This document shows, piece by piece, positions 27,660-36,869 of a DNA stretch of 64,000 nt. Below the pieces are notes generated by a model, which saw only the letters and a program-made list of their open reading frames with translations, ran no database searches and was not told the DNA's origin. Where the stretch lies: the NCBI RefSeq assembly GCF_001687545.1, contig NZ_CP016545.1, positions 1,473,001 through 1,537,000 on the forward strand, given 5' to 3'. A program made the position numbers and the translations under genes. The DNA is from Paraurantiacibacter namhicola. Lineage in GTDB: Bacteria > Pseudomonadota > Alphaproteobacteria > Sphingomonadales > Sphingomonadaceae. Position 1 is the stretch's first letter. Each line of letters opens with the position of its first letter.

Positions 27660-30374
27660 ATGGATCGAGCGACGGCCAAGATGCGAGAACAGGTCGCGAT
27701 CGCGCAATCCGCTGGTGCCGAAGGGACTGGCGGGAAAAAGCGCGCGCGCAGGAAGAAGGCTGCGCCTGCTTCCGAGCGCCGCAAGGTCATGCGCCGCGAC
27801 CCCTCGAAAGACCGGCTCGAGGCCTTCCGCAAGGGCACGGTCGATGTCCGTTCATGGCTGCCATTCAACTGGGTTTTGCTGGCAGCGTCGATGCTGGTCG
27901 CCGTCACCATCGCCTCGGTGGCATCATCGCGCATTCCGCCGCTGGTACCTACCATCCTGATCGGCATCGCCATCGCCGGGATCGCCGCAACGCCGCGGCT
28001 GAGGGCGTATGAATATACCGGGGAGACCAAGGGCCGCGTGAAGATGGCGGCCTTCTGCCTGGTGATCCCCATGACGCTGTTCGGCGGCGCGATCAGCTAT
28101 TGGTGGCGCTATTTCGAGCTGACCGGCGGCGCCGGACTGTCGTTGCTGCTGTTCGTGGGCATGATTGCTGCGGCGTTTGCGCGTCGCCACGTCGGCACGC
28201 TGTTCGCCAGCCAGATGGGCATGTGGCTGCCCGCCCTCATCATCGCGCAGTCGCTCTTCGGCCTACTGGCCTTTGTCGTTGCGGCAATTTCTGCCGTGCT
28301 GATCGCGCGCGACCAGTTGCAGGTGGAAGAGGACGAGCAGGACGAGGACCAGGCCCGCATCCGCGCGCAGGCCCGCGCCCGCAACATCATCGCCGATTAC
28401 GAGGAGACGGGGCAGGGCTGGTTCTGGGAAACGGACCGGCGCGGACAGCTGAGCTATATCTCTGCCCCGATCGCCAAGACGCTGGGCACCACGTCGGAAG
28501 ACCTGCTCGGCAAGCCGCTGACCGCGCTGTTCGATCTTGGCGATGCGAAGAAGGAAGGCGAGCGTACGCTGGCGTTCCATTTCACCGCCCGATCCGCCTT
28601 CAACGAGCTGCCCGTGCGCGCTGCCGTGGAAGGGGAGGACCGCTGGTGGTCCGTCAGCGGCCGGCCGGTCTATGACAGCTTCGACAATTTCGCAGGTTTC
28701 CGCGGCTCAGGCACGGATCTGACCGAGAAGAAGCGCAGCCAGGACAAGGCGACCCGGCTGGCGCAGTACGATTCCCTCACCGGCCTCGCGAACCGCCACC
28801 AGATGGCCCAGTCGCTGGAGAAGATCCTTACCTCCCCGCAGGAGAAGGATCGCGCCTGCGCCGTGCTGCTGCTCGACCTCGACCGATTCAAGGTCATCAA
28901 CGATACGATGGGCCACCCGGCAGGCGATGCGCTGCTGAAACAGGTCGCACAGCGGCTGGAGCGGACGGTTGGCGCGATGGGCCGTGTGGGCCGCCTGGGC
29001 GGTGACGAGTTCAAGGTCATCATTCCCAAGCGCACTGAGCGCGATCGGCTGGCGCAGCTGGCGCAGGACATCATCAACACGCTGACGCAGCCCTATGTCA
29101 TTGACGGGCAGAGCGTGAATATCGGCGCCAGCGTCGGTATCGCCCTGTTCCCCGACAATGCCGATGACAGCGAAACGCTGATCCGCAATGCCGACCTTGC
29201 GCTCTATGCCGCAAAGGACAACGGGCGCGGACGGTTCTTCTTCTACGCGGAAGACCTGCACGCCGAGGCGAAGGCGCGGGCCGCGCTGGAGAAGGACTTG
29301 CGAGAGGCCCTGGTGAAGGGCGGGCTGGAACTGAATTACCAGCCGGTCATCGCTGCCGCCGAAGAGAAAATCACGGGTTTCGAGGCGCTGCTGCGCTGGA
29401 ACCATCCGGAAAAGGGCCGGATCAGTCCCGAGAAGTTCGTGAAGATTGCCGAGGAAACCGGCTTGATCGAACAGATCGGCGAATGGGCCCTGCGCACTGC
29501 CTGCCACGACCTGGCCAAATGGCCGGACGATGTGCGCTGCGCGGTCAATGTTTCGCCCCTGCAATTCGCCAATCCGAAGCTGCCGGCGATCATCACCAGC
29601 GCCATTGCCGAAGCTGGCATCCCCGCACACCGGTTGGAGCTGGAGATTACCGAGAGCGTGTTCCTGTCGGACGATGCCAATACGGATGCGATGTTCGCCG
29701 CGCTGAAAAAGGTGGGCGTGCGCCTGGCGCTCGACGATTTTGGGACGGGCTATTCCTCGCTCGGCTATCTGAAGAAAGCGCCGTTCGACAAGATCAAGAT
29801 CGACCAGAGCTTCGTGCGCGGCGCGACCGAGCCGGGCAGCCGCAACGGCGCCATCATCCAGTCCATCACCAGCCTGGCGCATGCGCTGGGCATGGATACT
29901 ACGGCGGAAGGCGTGGAAACGTTGGACGAGCTGGACCTGGTGCGTGTCCTGGGCTGCAGCCACATCCAGGGCTATATCTACGACAAGCCGCTATCGATGG
30001 CAGATGCCACGGAACGCCTGCGTACGGGCCTCGATGCAAAGGCGCAGGGCCCCAAGTCTGCCCGCGCCCCGCGCCAGATGATGCTGCGCAAGGTCCTGCT
30101 GGAGCATGCCGGTCAGGTCTATTCGGGGACAATCCGCAATATCTCCGTCTCCGGTGCGCTGATCGAAGGGCTGTGGAACGTGCCGCCAGGTACGATTTTC
30201 GACGTGCAGATATCCAGCCGCCGCAAGGTGCGCGTGACATCGCGCTGGGCAAAGGATGACAAGATGGGCGTGGAGTTCACCCAGCCGCTGGAAAGGGCGG
30301 CTGATGGCAGCCTCCTGGTCCTGCAGGAATCGGCCTGCGATCCCATCGCCGGCTCCCAGCGTAAAAGTGCGTAA
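27660..30374 (+). CDS. membrane PAS-GGDEF-EAL-PilZ cyclic-di-GMP protein
   Basis: About 904 aa from ATG 27660; start uncertain, as the frame is open further upstream. A basic N-terminus is followed by four or five transmembrane helices (~residues 65-220), a PAS domain (WFWETDRRGQLSYISAPI, ~255-355), a GGDEF domain (GGDEF 447-451, intact), an EAL domain (EAL 575-577, with ITESV, DDFGTGYSSL, KIDQSFVRG and AEGVET) and a C-terminal PilZ domain (~810-895). Both synthesis and hydrolysis of c-di-GMP look possible. The inhibitory RxxD site before GGDEF is absent (GAMG). A soluble paralogue follows directly. Confidence 0.92.
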   Translation: MDRATAKMREQVAIAQSAGAEGTGGKKRARRKKAAPASERRKVMRRDPSKDRLEAFRKGTVDVRSWLPFNWVLLAASMLVAVTIASVASSRIPPLVPTILIGIAIAGIAATPRLRAYEYTGETKGRVKMAAFCLVIPMTLFGGAISYWWRYFELTGGAGLSLLLFVGMIAAAFARRHVGTLFASQMGMWLPALIIAQSLFGLLAFVVAAISAVLIARDQLQVEEDEQDEDQARIRAQARARNIIADYEETGQGWFWETDRRGQLSYISAPIAKTLGTTSEDLLGKPLTALFDLGDAKKEGERTLAFHFTARSAFNELPVRAAVEGEDRWWSVSGRPVYDSFDNFAGFRGSGTDLTEKKRSQDKATRLAQYDSLTGLANRHQMAQSLEKILTSPQEKDRACAVLLLDLDRFKVINDTMGHPAGDALLKQVAQRLERTVGAMGRVGRLGGDEFKVIIPKRTERDRLAQLAQDIINTLTQPYVIDGQSVNIGASVGIALFPDNADDSETLIRNADLALYAAKDNGRGRFFFYAEDLHAEAKARAALEKDLREALVKGGLELNYQPVIAAAEEKITGFEALLRWNHPEKGRISPEKFVKIAEETGLIEQIGEWALRTACHDLAKWPDDVRCAVNVSPLQFANPKLPAIITSAIAEAGIPAHRLELEITESVFLSDDANTDAMFAALKKVGVRLALDDFGTGYSSLGYLKKAPFDKIKIDQSFVRGATEPGSRNGAIIQSITSLAHALGMDTTAEGVETLDELDLVRVLGCSHIQGYIYDKPLSMADATERLRTGLDAKAQGPKSARAPRQMMLRKVLLEHAGQVYSGTIRNISVSGALIEGLWNVPPGTIFDVQISSRRKVRVTSRWAKDDKMGVEFTQPLERAADGSLLVLQESACDPIAGSQRKSA

Positions 30375-30436
30375 AATTTCTGCCCTTCAGCCGGCGGCAT
30401 TTAACGCTGTCTTAGGCATGTTGCGGCTAACAAAAG

Positions 30437-30470
30437 GCAAGTCTGCAGGGAAACCTGCCAGCAAACTTGG
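30437..30470 (+). promoter_or_regulatory. hairpin with GNRA loop in front of the second c-di-GMP gene
   Basis: GCAGG-GAAA-CCTGC at 30445-30458, with outer AAGT/ACTT pairing possible. It lies 28 nt before the ATG at 30486, in the 111-bp gap between the paralogues. Possible leader structure; no riboswitch class recognised. Confidence 0.35.
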
Positions 30471-30485
30471 GAAAAAGCCGCTGCC

Positions 30486-32705
30486 ATGCGCCGCATAATT
30501 CGCAATCTTACGGGTAAGACCGCGCCGGAAGAAGGCGATTTCCGCGCCGATGGTTCGCAGCGCGGTCAGGCGTACCAGCATGCCTCGGATTACCGCCTTT
30601 CGCTGATGGAGCAGTTCGAGGCGACGGGCATTTCCTGGTTCTGGGCCAGCAATGCCGAGCACGAGCTGGAATACCTGTCCCCGGGGGCATCCGATGGCCA
30701 GTCCTGGTCGATGGACGAGGTGCTGGGCCAGACGCTGGGTGACCTCTTCGAGATGGATTCCGACCAGTCCGGCGAAGCCGCGCAAAGGCCGCTCGGTTTC
30801 CAGCTGAGCGCGCGGACGCGGTTCAACAACCTTGTCGTCAAGCTGCGCTTCCACAAGCGGGAAACCTACTGGTCGCTGACCGGGCAGGCGGTGTATGACG
30901 AGGAAGGCGAATTCCTCGGCTACCGCGGCAGCGCAAAGGACATCTCTGCCGATTACGAACAGCAGCGCGATACGTCGCGCGCGGCGCAATTCGATGCGCT
31001 GACGGGGCTTGCGAACCGCTCCCGCATGACGAAGCGGCTGGATGCCGTCCTGACGGCGTCCAAGGTGGCAAAACGCTCCTGCGCGCTGCTGATGCTGGAT
31101 CTCGACCGGTTCAAGCAGGTCAATGACACGCTGGGCCATCCGGCGGGCGACGACCTGCTGAAGCAGGTGGCGCGCCGCATCGAGAAGATCGTGGACGGCA
31201 AGGGCGAGATCGGGCGCCTTGGCGGTGACGAGTTCCAGATCATCCTGCCCGATATCGACGATCGCGGGGACCTGGGACATCTGTGCAACCGCCTGATCCA
31301 GATGATCTCGCAGCCTTATTCGCTGGATGGCAGCCGCGCGACCATCGGCACCTCCGTCGGCGTGGCCATCGCGCCCTATGACGGACTTGAATCCGATGAT
31401 CTGGTGAAAGCGGCCGACCTTGCGCTGTATGCTGCCAAGGGCGGCGGGCGCGGGCAATTTCGCTTCTATTCCAACGATCTGAAGGACAAGGCGCAGCAGC
31501 GCCGCGAGATCGAGGAAGAACTGCGCGATGCCCTGGTGCGCGGCGAGCTGGAAATGCATTACCAGCCCACCGTGTGCCCCAAATCGCACAAGGTGAAGGG
31601 TTTCGAGGCGCTGATGCGCTGGAACCACCCCGAGCGCGGCTATATCAGTCCGGGCGAATTCATCCCGATTGCGGAAGAAACCAACCTGATCATCCAGCTG
31701 GGCGAGTGGGCCCTGCGTCAGGCGTGTGCGGACGCGGCCAAATGGCCTTCGGACCTTCGCGTGGCGGTCAATGTATCCGCGCACCAGTTCGCGCAAGACA
31801 GCCTGCCCACCACTGTGACCAACGCGCTCGCCTCGGCAGAGCTTTCGCCCAAGAGGCTGGAGCTGGAGATCACCGAGACCGTGTTCATGGGCGACACGGG
31901 CGAAACCGATGCCATGTTCCGCAAGCTGAAGGGGCTGGGCGTGCGCCTGGCGCTGGACGATTTCGGCACCGGCTATTCCTCGCTCGGCTATCTGCGCAAC
32001 GCGCCGTTCGACAAGATCAAGATCGACCAGAGCTTCGTGCGCGGCTGCACGGAAAAGGGCAATTCCAACGCCGCCATCATCAGCGCCATCGTCAATTTGG
32101 CGAGCGCCCTGGGCATGGACACCACGGCCGAGGGCGTGGAGACGATGGACGAGCTGAAAGCCATCAGTGCACAGGGCACCAGCCTGATCCAGGGTTTCAT
32201 CTTCTCGCGCGCGATCCCGCATGCCGAAGTGCTGGAGAAGCTGGAGAGCGGGAACCTGAAGTACGAGCCTGTCGGCCCCTCCAAGCACCGCGCGCAGCGC
32301 AAGACGGTCTATCGCCGGGTCGGCGTAATCCACGGCGATTGCCGCTACGAGGCCGTCATGCGCGACCTGTCGAAATCGGGCGCGCGTATCGAGGGCCTGC
32401 TCGATGTACCCGTGGGCACGGAATTCATCCTCGACCTTGGGGAAGGGCAGCTGGTGCTTGGCACCGTGCGCCGTTCGCAGGATGCGACGCAGGGCGTGCA
32501 GTTCGAAACTGCGCTGGTCAGCGACGGGGCGGACGGGCTGTGCACGCGGCACCGCGTCTCGCCCTATGCGCTCGCCGCAGCGGGCATGCCGCTATCGGCC
32601 CTGCCATCGGGCAATTACCCGCTGGTGCAGAACGCGCAGGCGGAAGGCGCGAAGCCGCGCTTCATGCAGGTGGACGTGTCCAGCGCATCCAGCCGCGCGG
32701 CATAA
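30486..32705 (+). CDS. cytoplasmic PAS-GGDEF-EAL-PilZ cyclic-di-GMP protein
   Basis: 739 aa, paralogue of the gene before it but without the membrane part. PAS-like sensor with WFWASNAEHELEYLSPGA (~residues 45-150), GGDEF 246-250, EAL 374-376 with ITETV, DDFGTGYSSL, KIDQSFVRG and AEGVET, and a PilZ domain (~600-690). All catalytic motifs of both domains are intact; the RxxD inhibitory site is replaced by DGKG. GGDEF-to-EAL spacing is identical in the two proteins (128 residues), showing recent tandem duplication of the core. Confidence 0.92.
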   Translation: MRRIIRNLTGKTAPEEGDFRADGSQRGQAYQHASDYRLSLMEQFEATGISWFWASNAEHELEYLSPGASDGQSWSMDEVLGQTLGDLFEMDSDQSGEAAQRPLGFQLSARTRFNNLVVKLRFHKRETYWSLTGQAVYDEEGEFLGYRGSAKDISADYEQQRDTSRAAQFDALTGLANRSRMTKRLDAVLTASKVAKRSCALLMLDLDRFKQVNDTLGHPAGDDLLKQVARRIEKIVDGKGEIGRLGGDEFQIILPDIDDRGDLGHLCNRLIQMISQPYSLDGSRATIGTSVGVAIAPYDGLESDDLVKAADLALYAAKGGGRGQFRFYSNDLKDKAQQRREIEEELRDALVRGELEMHYQPTVCPKSHKVKGFEALMRWNHPERGYISPGEFIPIAEETNLIIQLGEWALRQACADAAKWPSDLRVAVNVSAHQFAQDSLPTTVTNALASAELSPKRLELEITETVFMGDTGETDAMFRKLKGLGVRLALDDFGTGYSSLGYLRNAPFDKIKIDQSFVRGCTEKGNSNAAIISAIVNLASALGMDTTAEGVETMDELKAISAQGTSLIQGFIFSRAIPHAEVLEKLESGNLKYEPVGPSKHRAQRKTVYRRVGVIHGDCRYEAVMRDLSKSGARIEGLLDVPVGTEFILDLGEGQLVLGTVRRSQDATQGVQFETALVSDGADGLCTRHRVSPYALAAAGMPLSALPSGNYPLVQNAQAEGAKPRFMQVDVSSASSRAA

Positions 32706-32768
32706 TTCGCTTGCCCGCAGGATTGCGCTGCTGACAGGCGTTCCAAGCGCGGCTAATGGGGCGGTCTG

Positions 32769-34586
32769 ATGACTGACCTTGCCAAGATCCGCAACTTTTC
32801 GATTATCGCCCATATCGACCACGGGAAGAGCACGCTCGCCGACCGGCTGATCCAGCATTGCGGCGGCCTGACCGCGCGCGAGATGTCCGAGCAGGTGCTC
32901 GACAACATGGACATCGAGAAGGAGCGCGGCATCACCATCAAGGCGCAGACCGTGCGCCTGAATTACACCGCGAACGACGGCGAGACTTACGAGCTCAACC
33001 TCATGGACACGCCCGGCCACGTGGACTTCGCCTACGAGGTCTCGCGCTCCCTGGCCGCGTGCGAGGGCGCGCTGCTGGTGGTGGACGCCGCGCAGGGGGT
33101 GGAGGCGCAGACGCTCGCCAATGTCTACCAGTCGATCGAGCACGACCACGAGATCGTCCCCGTCATCAACAAGATCGACCTGCCCGCGGCCGAGCCCGAG
33201 CAGGTCCGCGCCGAGATCGAGGACATCATCGGCATCGATGCCAGCGACGCCGTGCTCACCAGCGCGAAGTCCGGCATCGGCATCGAGGAGGTGCTGGAAG
33301 CCCTCGTCTCCCGCATCCCGCCGCCCAAGGGCGACCGCGACGCCCCGCTGACCGCCAGCCTGGTGGACAGCTGGTACGACCCGTATCTCGGCGTCGTCAT
33401 CCTGGTGCGCGTGATCGACGGGGTCCTGAAGAAGGGGCTGGACGTAAAGTTCATGCAGGGCGGCACGCAGCACCTGGTGGACCGCGTCGGCTGCTTCACG
33501 CCCAAGCGTGTGGACCTGCCGGAGATCGGCCCCGGCGAAATCGGCTTCATCACCGCGCAGATCAAGGAGGTGGAGCAGGCCCGCGTGGGTGACACCATCA
33601 CCACGGTGAAGAACGGCGCGGCGCAGGCGCTGAAGGGCTACAAGGAAGTGCAGCCCGTGGTCTTCTGCGGCCTCTTCCCCGTGGACGCGGCGGATTTCGA
33701 GAAGCTGCGCGAAAGCATCGGCAAGCTGCGCCTCAACGATGCCAGCTTCAGTTACGAAATGGAGAGCAGCGCCGCACTCGGCTTCGGCTTCCGCGCCGGC
33801 TTCCTCGGCCTGTTGCACCTGGAGATCATCCAGGAACGCCTCAGCCGCGAATACGACCTCGACCTCATCACCACGGCGCCGTCCGTGGTTTACCGCGTCC
33901 ACCTCGCCCACACGAAGAACGAGGATGCGGAGGTGCGCGACATCCACAACCCCGCCGACTGGCCGGACGTGAACCGCATCGACATGATCGAGGAGCCGTG
34001 GATCAAGGCCACGATCTACACGCCCGACGAATATCTCGGCGCCATCCTGAAGCTGTGCCAGGACCGGCGCGGCATCCAGACGAACCTGACCTATGTCGGC
34101 GGGCGCGCGCAGGTGACCTACGAGCTGCCGCTGAATGAGGTGGTCTTCGACTTCTACGACCGGCTGAAGAGCATCAGCCGCGGCTATGCCAGCTTCGATT
34201 ACGAACAGATCGGCAATCGCGAGGGCGACCTCGTGAAAATGAACATCCTGGTGAATGCAGAGCCGGTGGATGCGCTATCCCTGATCGTCCACCGCAGCGT
34301 GGCCGAAGAACGCGGCCGCGGCATGTGCGAGCGGCTGAAAGACCTCATCCCGCGCCACCTGTTCAAGATCCCCATCCAGGCCGCGATCGGCGGCAAGATC
34401 ATCGCCCGCGAAACCATCGCAGCCCTGCGCAAAGACGTGACCGCCAAATGCTATGGCGGCGACATCAGCCGCAAGAAGAAGCTGCTGGAGAAGCAGAAAA
34501 AGGGCAAGGCGCGGATGCGGGAGTATGGGAACGTGAGCATCCCGCAGGAGGCGTTTATTGCGGCGTTGCGGATGGGGGAGGAGTAG
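32769..34586 (+). CDS. lepA: translation elongation factor 4 (LepA)
   Basis: 605 aa, full length. GTPase motifs: [15 protein letters not shown] (P-loop, ~residues 14-28), ERGITIKAQ (switch I), DTPGHVDF (switch II), NKID. The C-terminal LepA-specific domain is present ([17 protein letters not shown], then [20 protein letters not shown]). It remodels stalled or back-translocated ribosomes. GGGGCGG precedes the ATG. This is the last clearly core gene before the accessory island. Confidence 0.97.
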   Translation: MTDLAKIRNFSIIAHIDHGKSTLADRLIQHCGGLTAREMSEQVLDNMDIEKERGITIKAQTVRLNYTANDGETYELNLMDTPGHVDFAYEVSRSLAACEGALLVVDAAQGVEAQTLANVYQSIEHDHEIVPVINKIDLPAAEPEQVRAEIEDIIGIDASDAVLTSAKSGIGIEEVLEALVSRIPPPKGDRDAPLTASLVDSWYDPYLGVVILVRVIDGVLKKGLDVKFMQGGTQHLVDRVGCFTPKRVDLPEIGPGEIGFITAQIKEVEQARVGDTITTVKNGAAQALKGYKEVQPVVFCGLFPVDAADFEKLRESIGKLRLNDASFSYEMESSAALGFGFRAGFLGLLHLEIIQERLSREYDLDLITTAPSVVYRVHLAHTKNEDAEVRDIHNPADWPDVNRIDMIEEPWIKATIYTPDEYLGAILKLCQDRRGIQTNLTYVGGRAQVTYELPLNEVVFDFYDRLKSISRGYASFDYEQIGNREGDLVKMNILVNAEPVDALSLIVHRSVAEERGRGMCERLKDLIPRHLFKIPIQAAIGGKIIARETIAALRKDVTAKCYGGDISRKKKLLEKQKKGKARMREYGNVSIPQEAFIAALRMGEE

Positions 34587-34601
34587 GCGGTTCGGGCAAA
34601 A

Positions 34602-34677
34602 GGCCAAGGGGGGACTCGAACCCCCGACCTATGGATTATGAATCCATTGCTCTATCCAGCTGAGCTACAAGGGCATA
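34602..34677 (-). tRNA. tRNA with CAU anticodon (Met or Ile2), aberrant acceptor stem
   Basis: D-arm (TAGCTCAGCTGGATAGAGC), anticodon stem ATGGA/TCCAT with loop TTCATAA, and T-arm GGGGG-TTCGAGT-CCCCC are all canonical, so the anticodon is CAU. The two acceptor strands, GCCCTTG (5') and CTTGGCC (3'), do not pair at three of seven positions. CCA is not encoded. A near-perfect inverted repeat (34590-34605 and 34678-34694) encloses the gene. It is either a degenerate tRNA or one whose acceptor end was rewritten by recombination. Whether Met or lysidine-modified Ile cannot be told. Confidence 0.75.
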
Positions 34678-34739
34678 GGCCTTTCGGCCCGAACGACACA
34701 ACTGTAACTCTCGGATCGAGAATTGCAAAGGTGTATTGG

Positions 34740-34946
34740 CTAAGACCAATGGGAAACATCATAGAAGTTATTCTCGCCGTTGGGGCACTCGTCGCGAAGC
34801 ATGATGGCGCCTCGCTTCGCAGAGGCTTCTTCGACACCATAAACTTCAACGGAATGTCCACATCGCGTGCATCTTAGATCGAGACACGGGACCTCTCCAT
34901 AATCGCCCTCAGTTGTGCTTTCAAAAATTTCAACTGTGACTTTCAC
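34740..34946 (-). CDS. small Cys-pair protein downstream of the reverse transcriptase, 68 aa
   Basis: Reads away from the reverse transcriptase gene, 11 bp after its stop, so it is the second gene of that operon. It carries CTRCGHSVEVYG (Cys pair) and a later Cys in RDECPNGENNFYD, as in small zinc-binding proteins. It is acidic and has no signal peptide. I recall similar short proteins only as uncharacterised. It could be an accessory part of the defence unit or an unrelated passenger. Its base composition is low-GC like the RT gene. Confidence 0.6.
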   Translation of the reverse strand: MKVTVEIFESTTEGDYGEVPCLDLRCTRCGHSVEVYGVEEASAKRGAIMLRDECPNGENNFYDVSHWS

Positions 34947-34957
34947 TCAAGCCTCCA

Positions 34958-36445
34958 TCACTTCAAATCAATGGCATCTGATGCATCGCGCCGAGCTTGG
35001 CGTTGTAGCGCGCGTGCAATCTCCTGATCCACCCTATGCCTAGCGCGTTTCCTCAAACGCCTGACTTGACCGTGAATCTTTTTTCCTTTCGTTTGAAACT
35101 CTTCCACAGAACGCGCTACGTAGGTCCAGAAAGTCCACCTCTTGTTTGACGAGGAAGGCTCGAACCTCTCAACCCGTCCGAAGCACTTTGTGAATTCCTC
35201 AAAATTGAATAGATCACATAGTTCATCGTAAGTCTTGTTGGGATAGCGCCGAATTGTCGCTTCTGCTTGATTTCGGGCCACCGATGCGACCTTGCGGTAT
35301 AGGTTCGACATCGTTGAATCTCGAAGAAAGACACTCTGACCGTCGTAGCGGAAGCCAAGGTACTCGAGACCGTTTTTCCCCTTGCCAGAAATCAAATCTG
35401 AATGTTGGGCATCACCATTTCGCGTGTAGCGGACCAGTGACGACTTCTCCGGCTTGATAACGAGCTGGTCGCCATGCTGACGGATGCGAGTGGGCAGCTC
35501 TGCCATGATTTCTTGGGCCTGTTCGACTGAAACAGGCAAGATCAGGAGAATATCGTCCGAATAGCGCACATAGCTTCCGCCCAAGCTGACGGCGAGCTCG
35601 TGCATCTCGACATCGAAGTCTATTAAATAGAGGTTGGCGAGCAGGTCTGAGATCGGCGCGCCTTGCGGAATTCCGAAGGGCTTTGTGTTCGGCTCGACAA
35701 GGGAATCGTACTCGCCGTTCTCACCAAGAATTTTCTGCCGAAACTCGTGCGGTGAGCAAAGCTGGGTCGGAATTTCGTCATAGGGGGTAAGGTAGCCGTG
35801 GATTGGATCGCCGCCTTTCGTGTAGCTTTTCACTCCATAGTAGCCGAGCCGCTCGTAGGCCTTCACCCTGTCGACAACGCGATATTTCGTGATGTTCTTG
35901 AAAACGGCAAAGTGATCCGCAGGAAGGCGCTCCACGCCAAGCAGGCGGCACCAAAGAGCCTTCAATCGCTCATGATCAATTGATTCGAAATAGCTGCTGA
36001 TATCGACAGCAATTGCACAGCAATTGCCTAACTCACGGATGCGATCAAACGCTTCACGGGCAAACTGAATATTGCACTTACCTCGCCGCCCGTCAGTTGC
36101 TGTTGGGATTCGTCGGTACGCAATCGGACAGTGGCTGATACCAAGGCGACTCAACTCAGTCTCGTATGGACCGCTGAGCAAGTGCCGATAGTATGCGAAG
36201 ATATATGCGTCTCGGCGCGAAGCATACCGGATGGGCCGGTCCTTCGACTTGGGCTTCGGAGTGTCGCTCCCTTTCTCGCGTCGGAAGGGCTGCCATTTCT
36301 TCGTATAGCGTAACAGAGGGAAGAAGCTGTTCTCCGCAACCCTCTTGGGGTCGGTGACCAGCGCAACGATTTCTTCAGGCTTCAGTATCTGATCAAAATG
36401 CGGATAGCGCTTGAGATCACTTTTCTTGAGAGTCCATCCCGGCAT
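34958..36445 (-). CDS. defence-associated reverse transcriptase, UG/Abi type, DRT2-like
   Basis: 495 aa from ATG 36445, chosen for GAGGAGGGGCGG just upstream. Reverse transcriptase palm motifs: AVDISSYFESIDHERL with catalytic Asp148, GIPQGAPISDLLANLYLIDF, and VRYSDDILLI with YSDD at 295-298. There is no maturase, endonuclease or integrase domain. The N-terminus (YPHFDQ, VTDPKRVAENSFFPLLRY, RPIRYASRRDAYIFAYY) and LGVERLPADHFAVFKNITKY recall, from memory, DRT2 (UG2) antiviral RTs, which copy an adjacent structured RNA. Upstream lies a hairpin-rich leader without a confident gene, as that model requires. Lower GC than the chromosome around it. Class assignment is inference. Confidence 0.85.
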   Translation of the reverse strand: MPGWTLKKSDLKRYPHFDQILKPEEIVALVTDPKRVAENSFFPLLRYTKKWQPFRREKGSDTPKPKSKDRPIRYASRRDAYIFAYYRHLLSGPYETELSRLGISHCPIAYRRIPTATDGRRGKCNIQFAREAFDRIRELGNCCAIAVDISSYFESIDHERLKALWCRLLGVERLPADHFAVFKNITKYRVVDRVKAYERLGYYGVKSYTKGGDPIHGYLTPYDEIPTQLCSPHEFRQKILGENGEYDSLVEPNTKPFGIPQGAPISDLLANLYLIDFDVEMHELAVSLGGSYVRYSDDILLILPVSVEQAQEIMAELPTRIRQHGDQLVIKPEKSSLVRYTRNGDAQHSDLISGKGKNGLEYLGFRYDGQSVFLRDSTMSNLYRKVASVARNQAEATIRRYPNKTYDELCDLFNFEEFTKCFGRVERFEPSSSNKRWTFWTYVARSVEEFQTKGKKIHGQVRRLRKRARHRVDQEIARALQRQARRDASDAIDLK

Positions 36446-36455
36446 CCGCCCCTCC

Positions 36456-36700
36456 TCAACGAGAGGGGGCGGCAGTAACCGGTTCCATCCGGTTAACACT
36501 ACCGCCCCGCACCGTTGGCAACGAGCTGGGCGAGCCCCGCTCTGTCTGGAATATATTCGACGAAGTCGAGTATGCTGTCGCCGTCACGGCTATCGCGCTT
36601 ATCGCGATGGTCGATTGGCGGAGATCGCTAATCTCGGCATTCAACGGAGTTGCCTTTATGACTACCCGCTTTGCGCTTCGGTTCGCGTTCATCCTTTACA
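36456..36700 (-). ncRNA. candidate template ncRNA upstream of the reverse transcriptase
   Basis: Read leftward toward the RT gene, this region holds a dense run of hairpins: CAAC/GTTG (36642-36652), GAGAT/ATCTC (36621-36635), ATCGCG/CGCGAT (36592-36608), GCCG/CGGC (36580-36590), TCGAC/GTCGA (36557-36569), CGTT/AACG (36513-36523) and a long two-part stem (36466-36508) ending 20 nt before the RT start. One frame is open throughout (78 codons from ATG 36692) but has no spaced ribosome site. The pattern fits a DRT2-type template RNA whose copies make a long open frame; a normal small protein is the alternative. Ends and promoter are not defined. Confidence 0.55.
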
Positions 36701-36800
36701 GTCACAACTACTTACTCTGCCCCCCGAGTGAGCAGATACATTCAACGTGGTGACGACCCTCTAATCTTTCAATAGCTGGCAGCAACGACCTCGCGGTTAT

Positions 36801-36816
36801 CACCAGAATTCTGGTG
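36801..36816. promoter_or_regulatory. 16-bp perfect palindrome between the RT leader and HNH gene
   Basis: CACCAGAATTCTGGTG, a perfect dyad, lies 54 bp before the HNH start and about 110 bp upstream of the RNA-like region. It is a candidate operator for one or both divergent transcripts. Confidence 0.45.
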
Positions 36817-36869
36817 TTGGCTGGCAAAAGAGTGCAACAGGCAGCTTTGTTCGCAGCGGATCCTATCGA

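Noticed and set aside
34958-36445. Retron, group II intron or diversity-generating retroelement
   Set aside because: No maturase or nuclease domain, no repeated template/variable pair, no msr-msd pattern, and no VTG motif seen; UG/Abi-type fits better.
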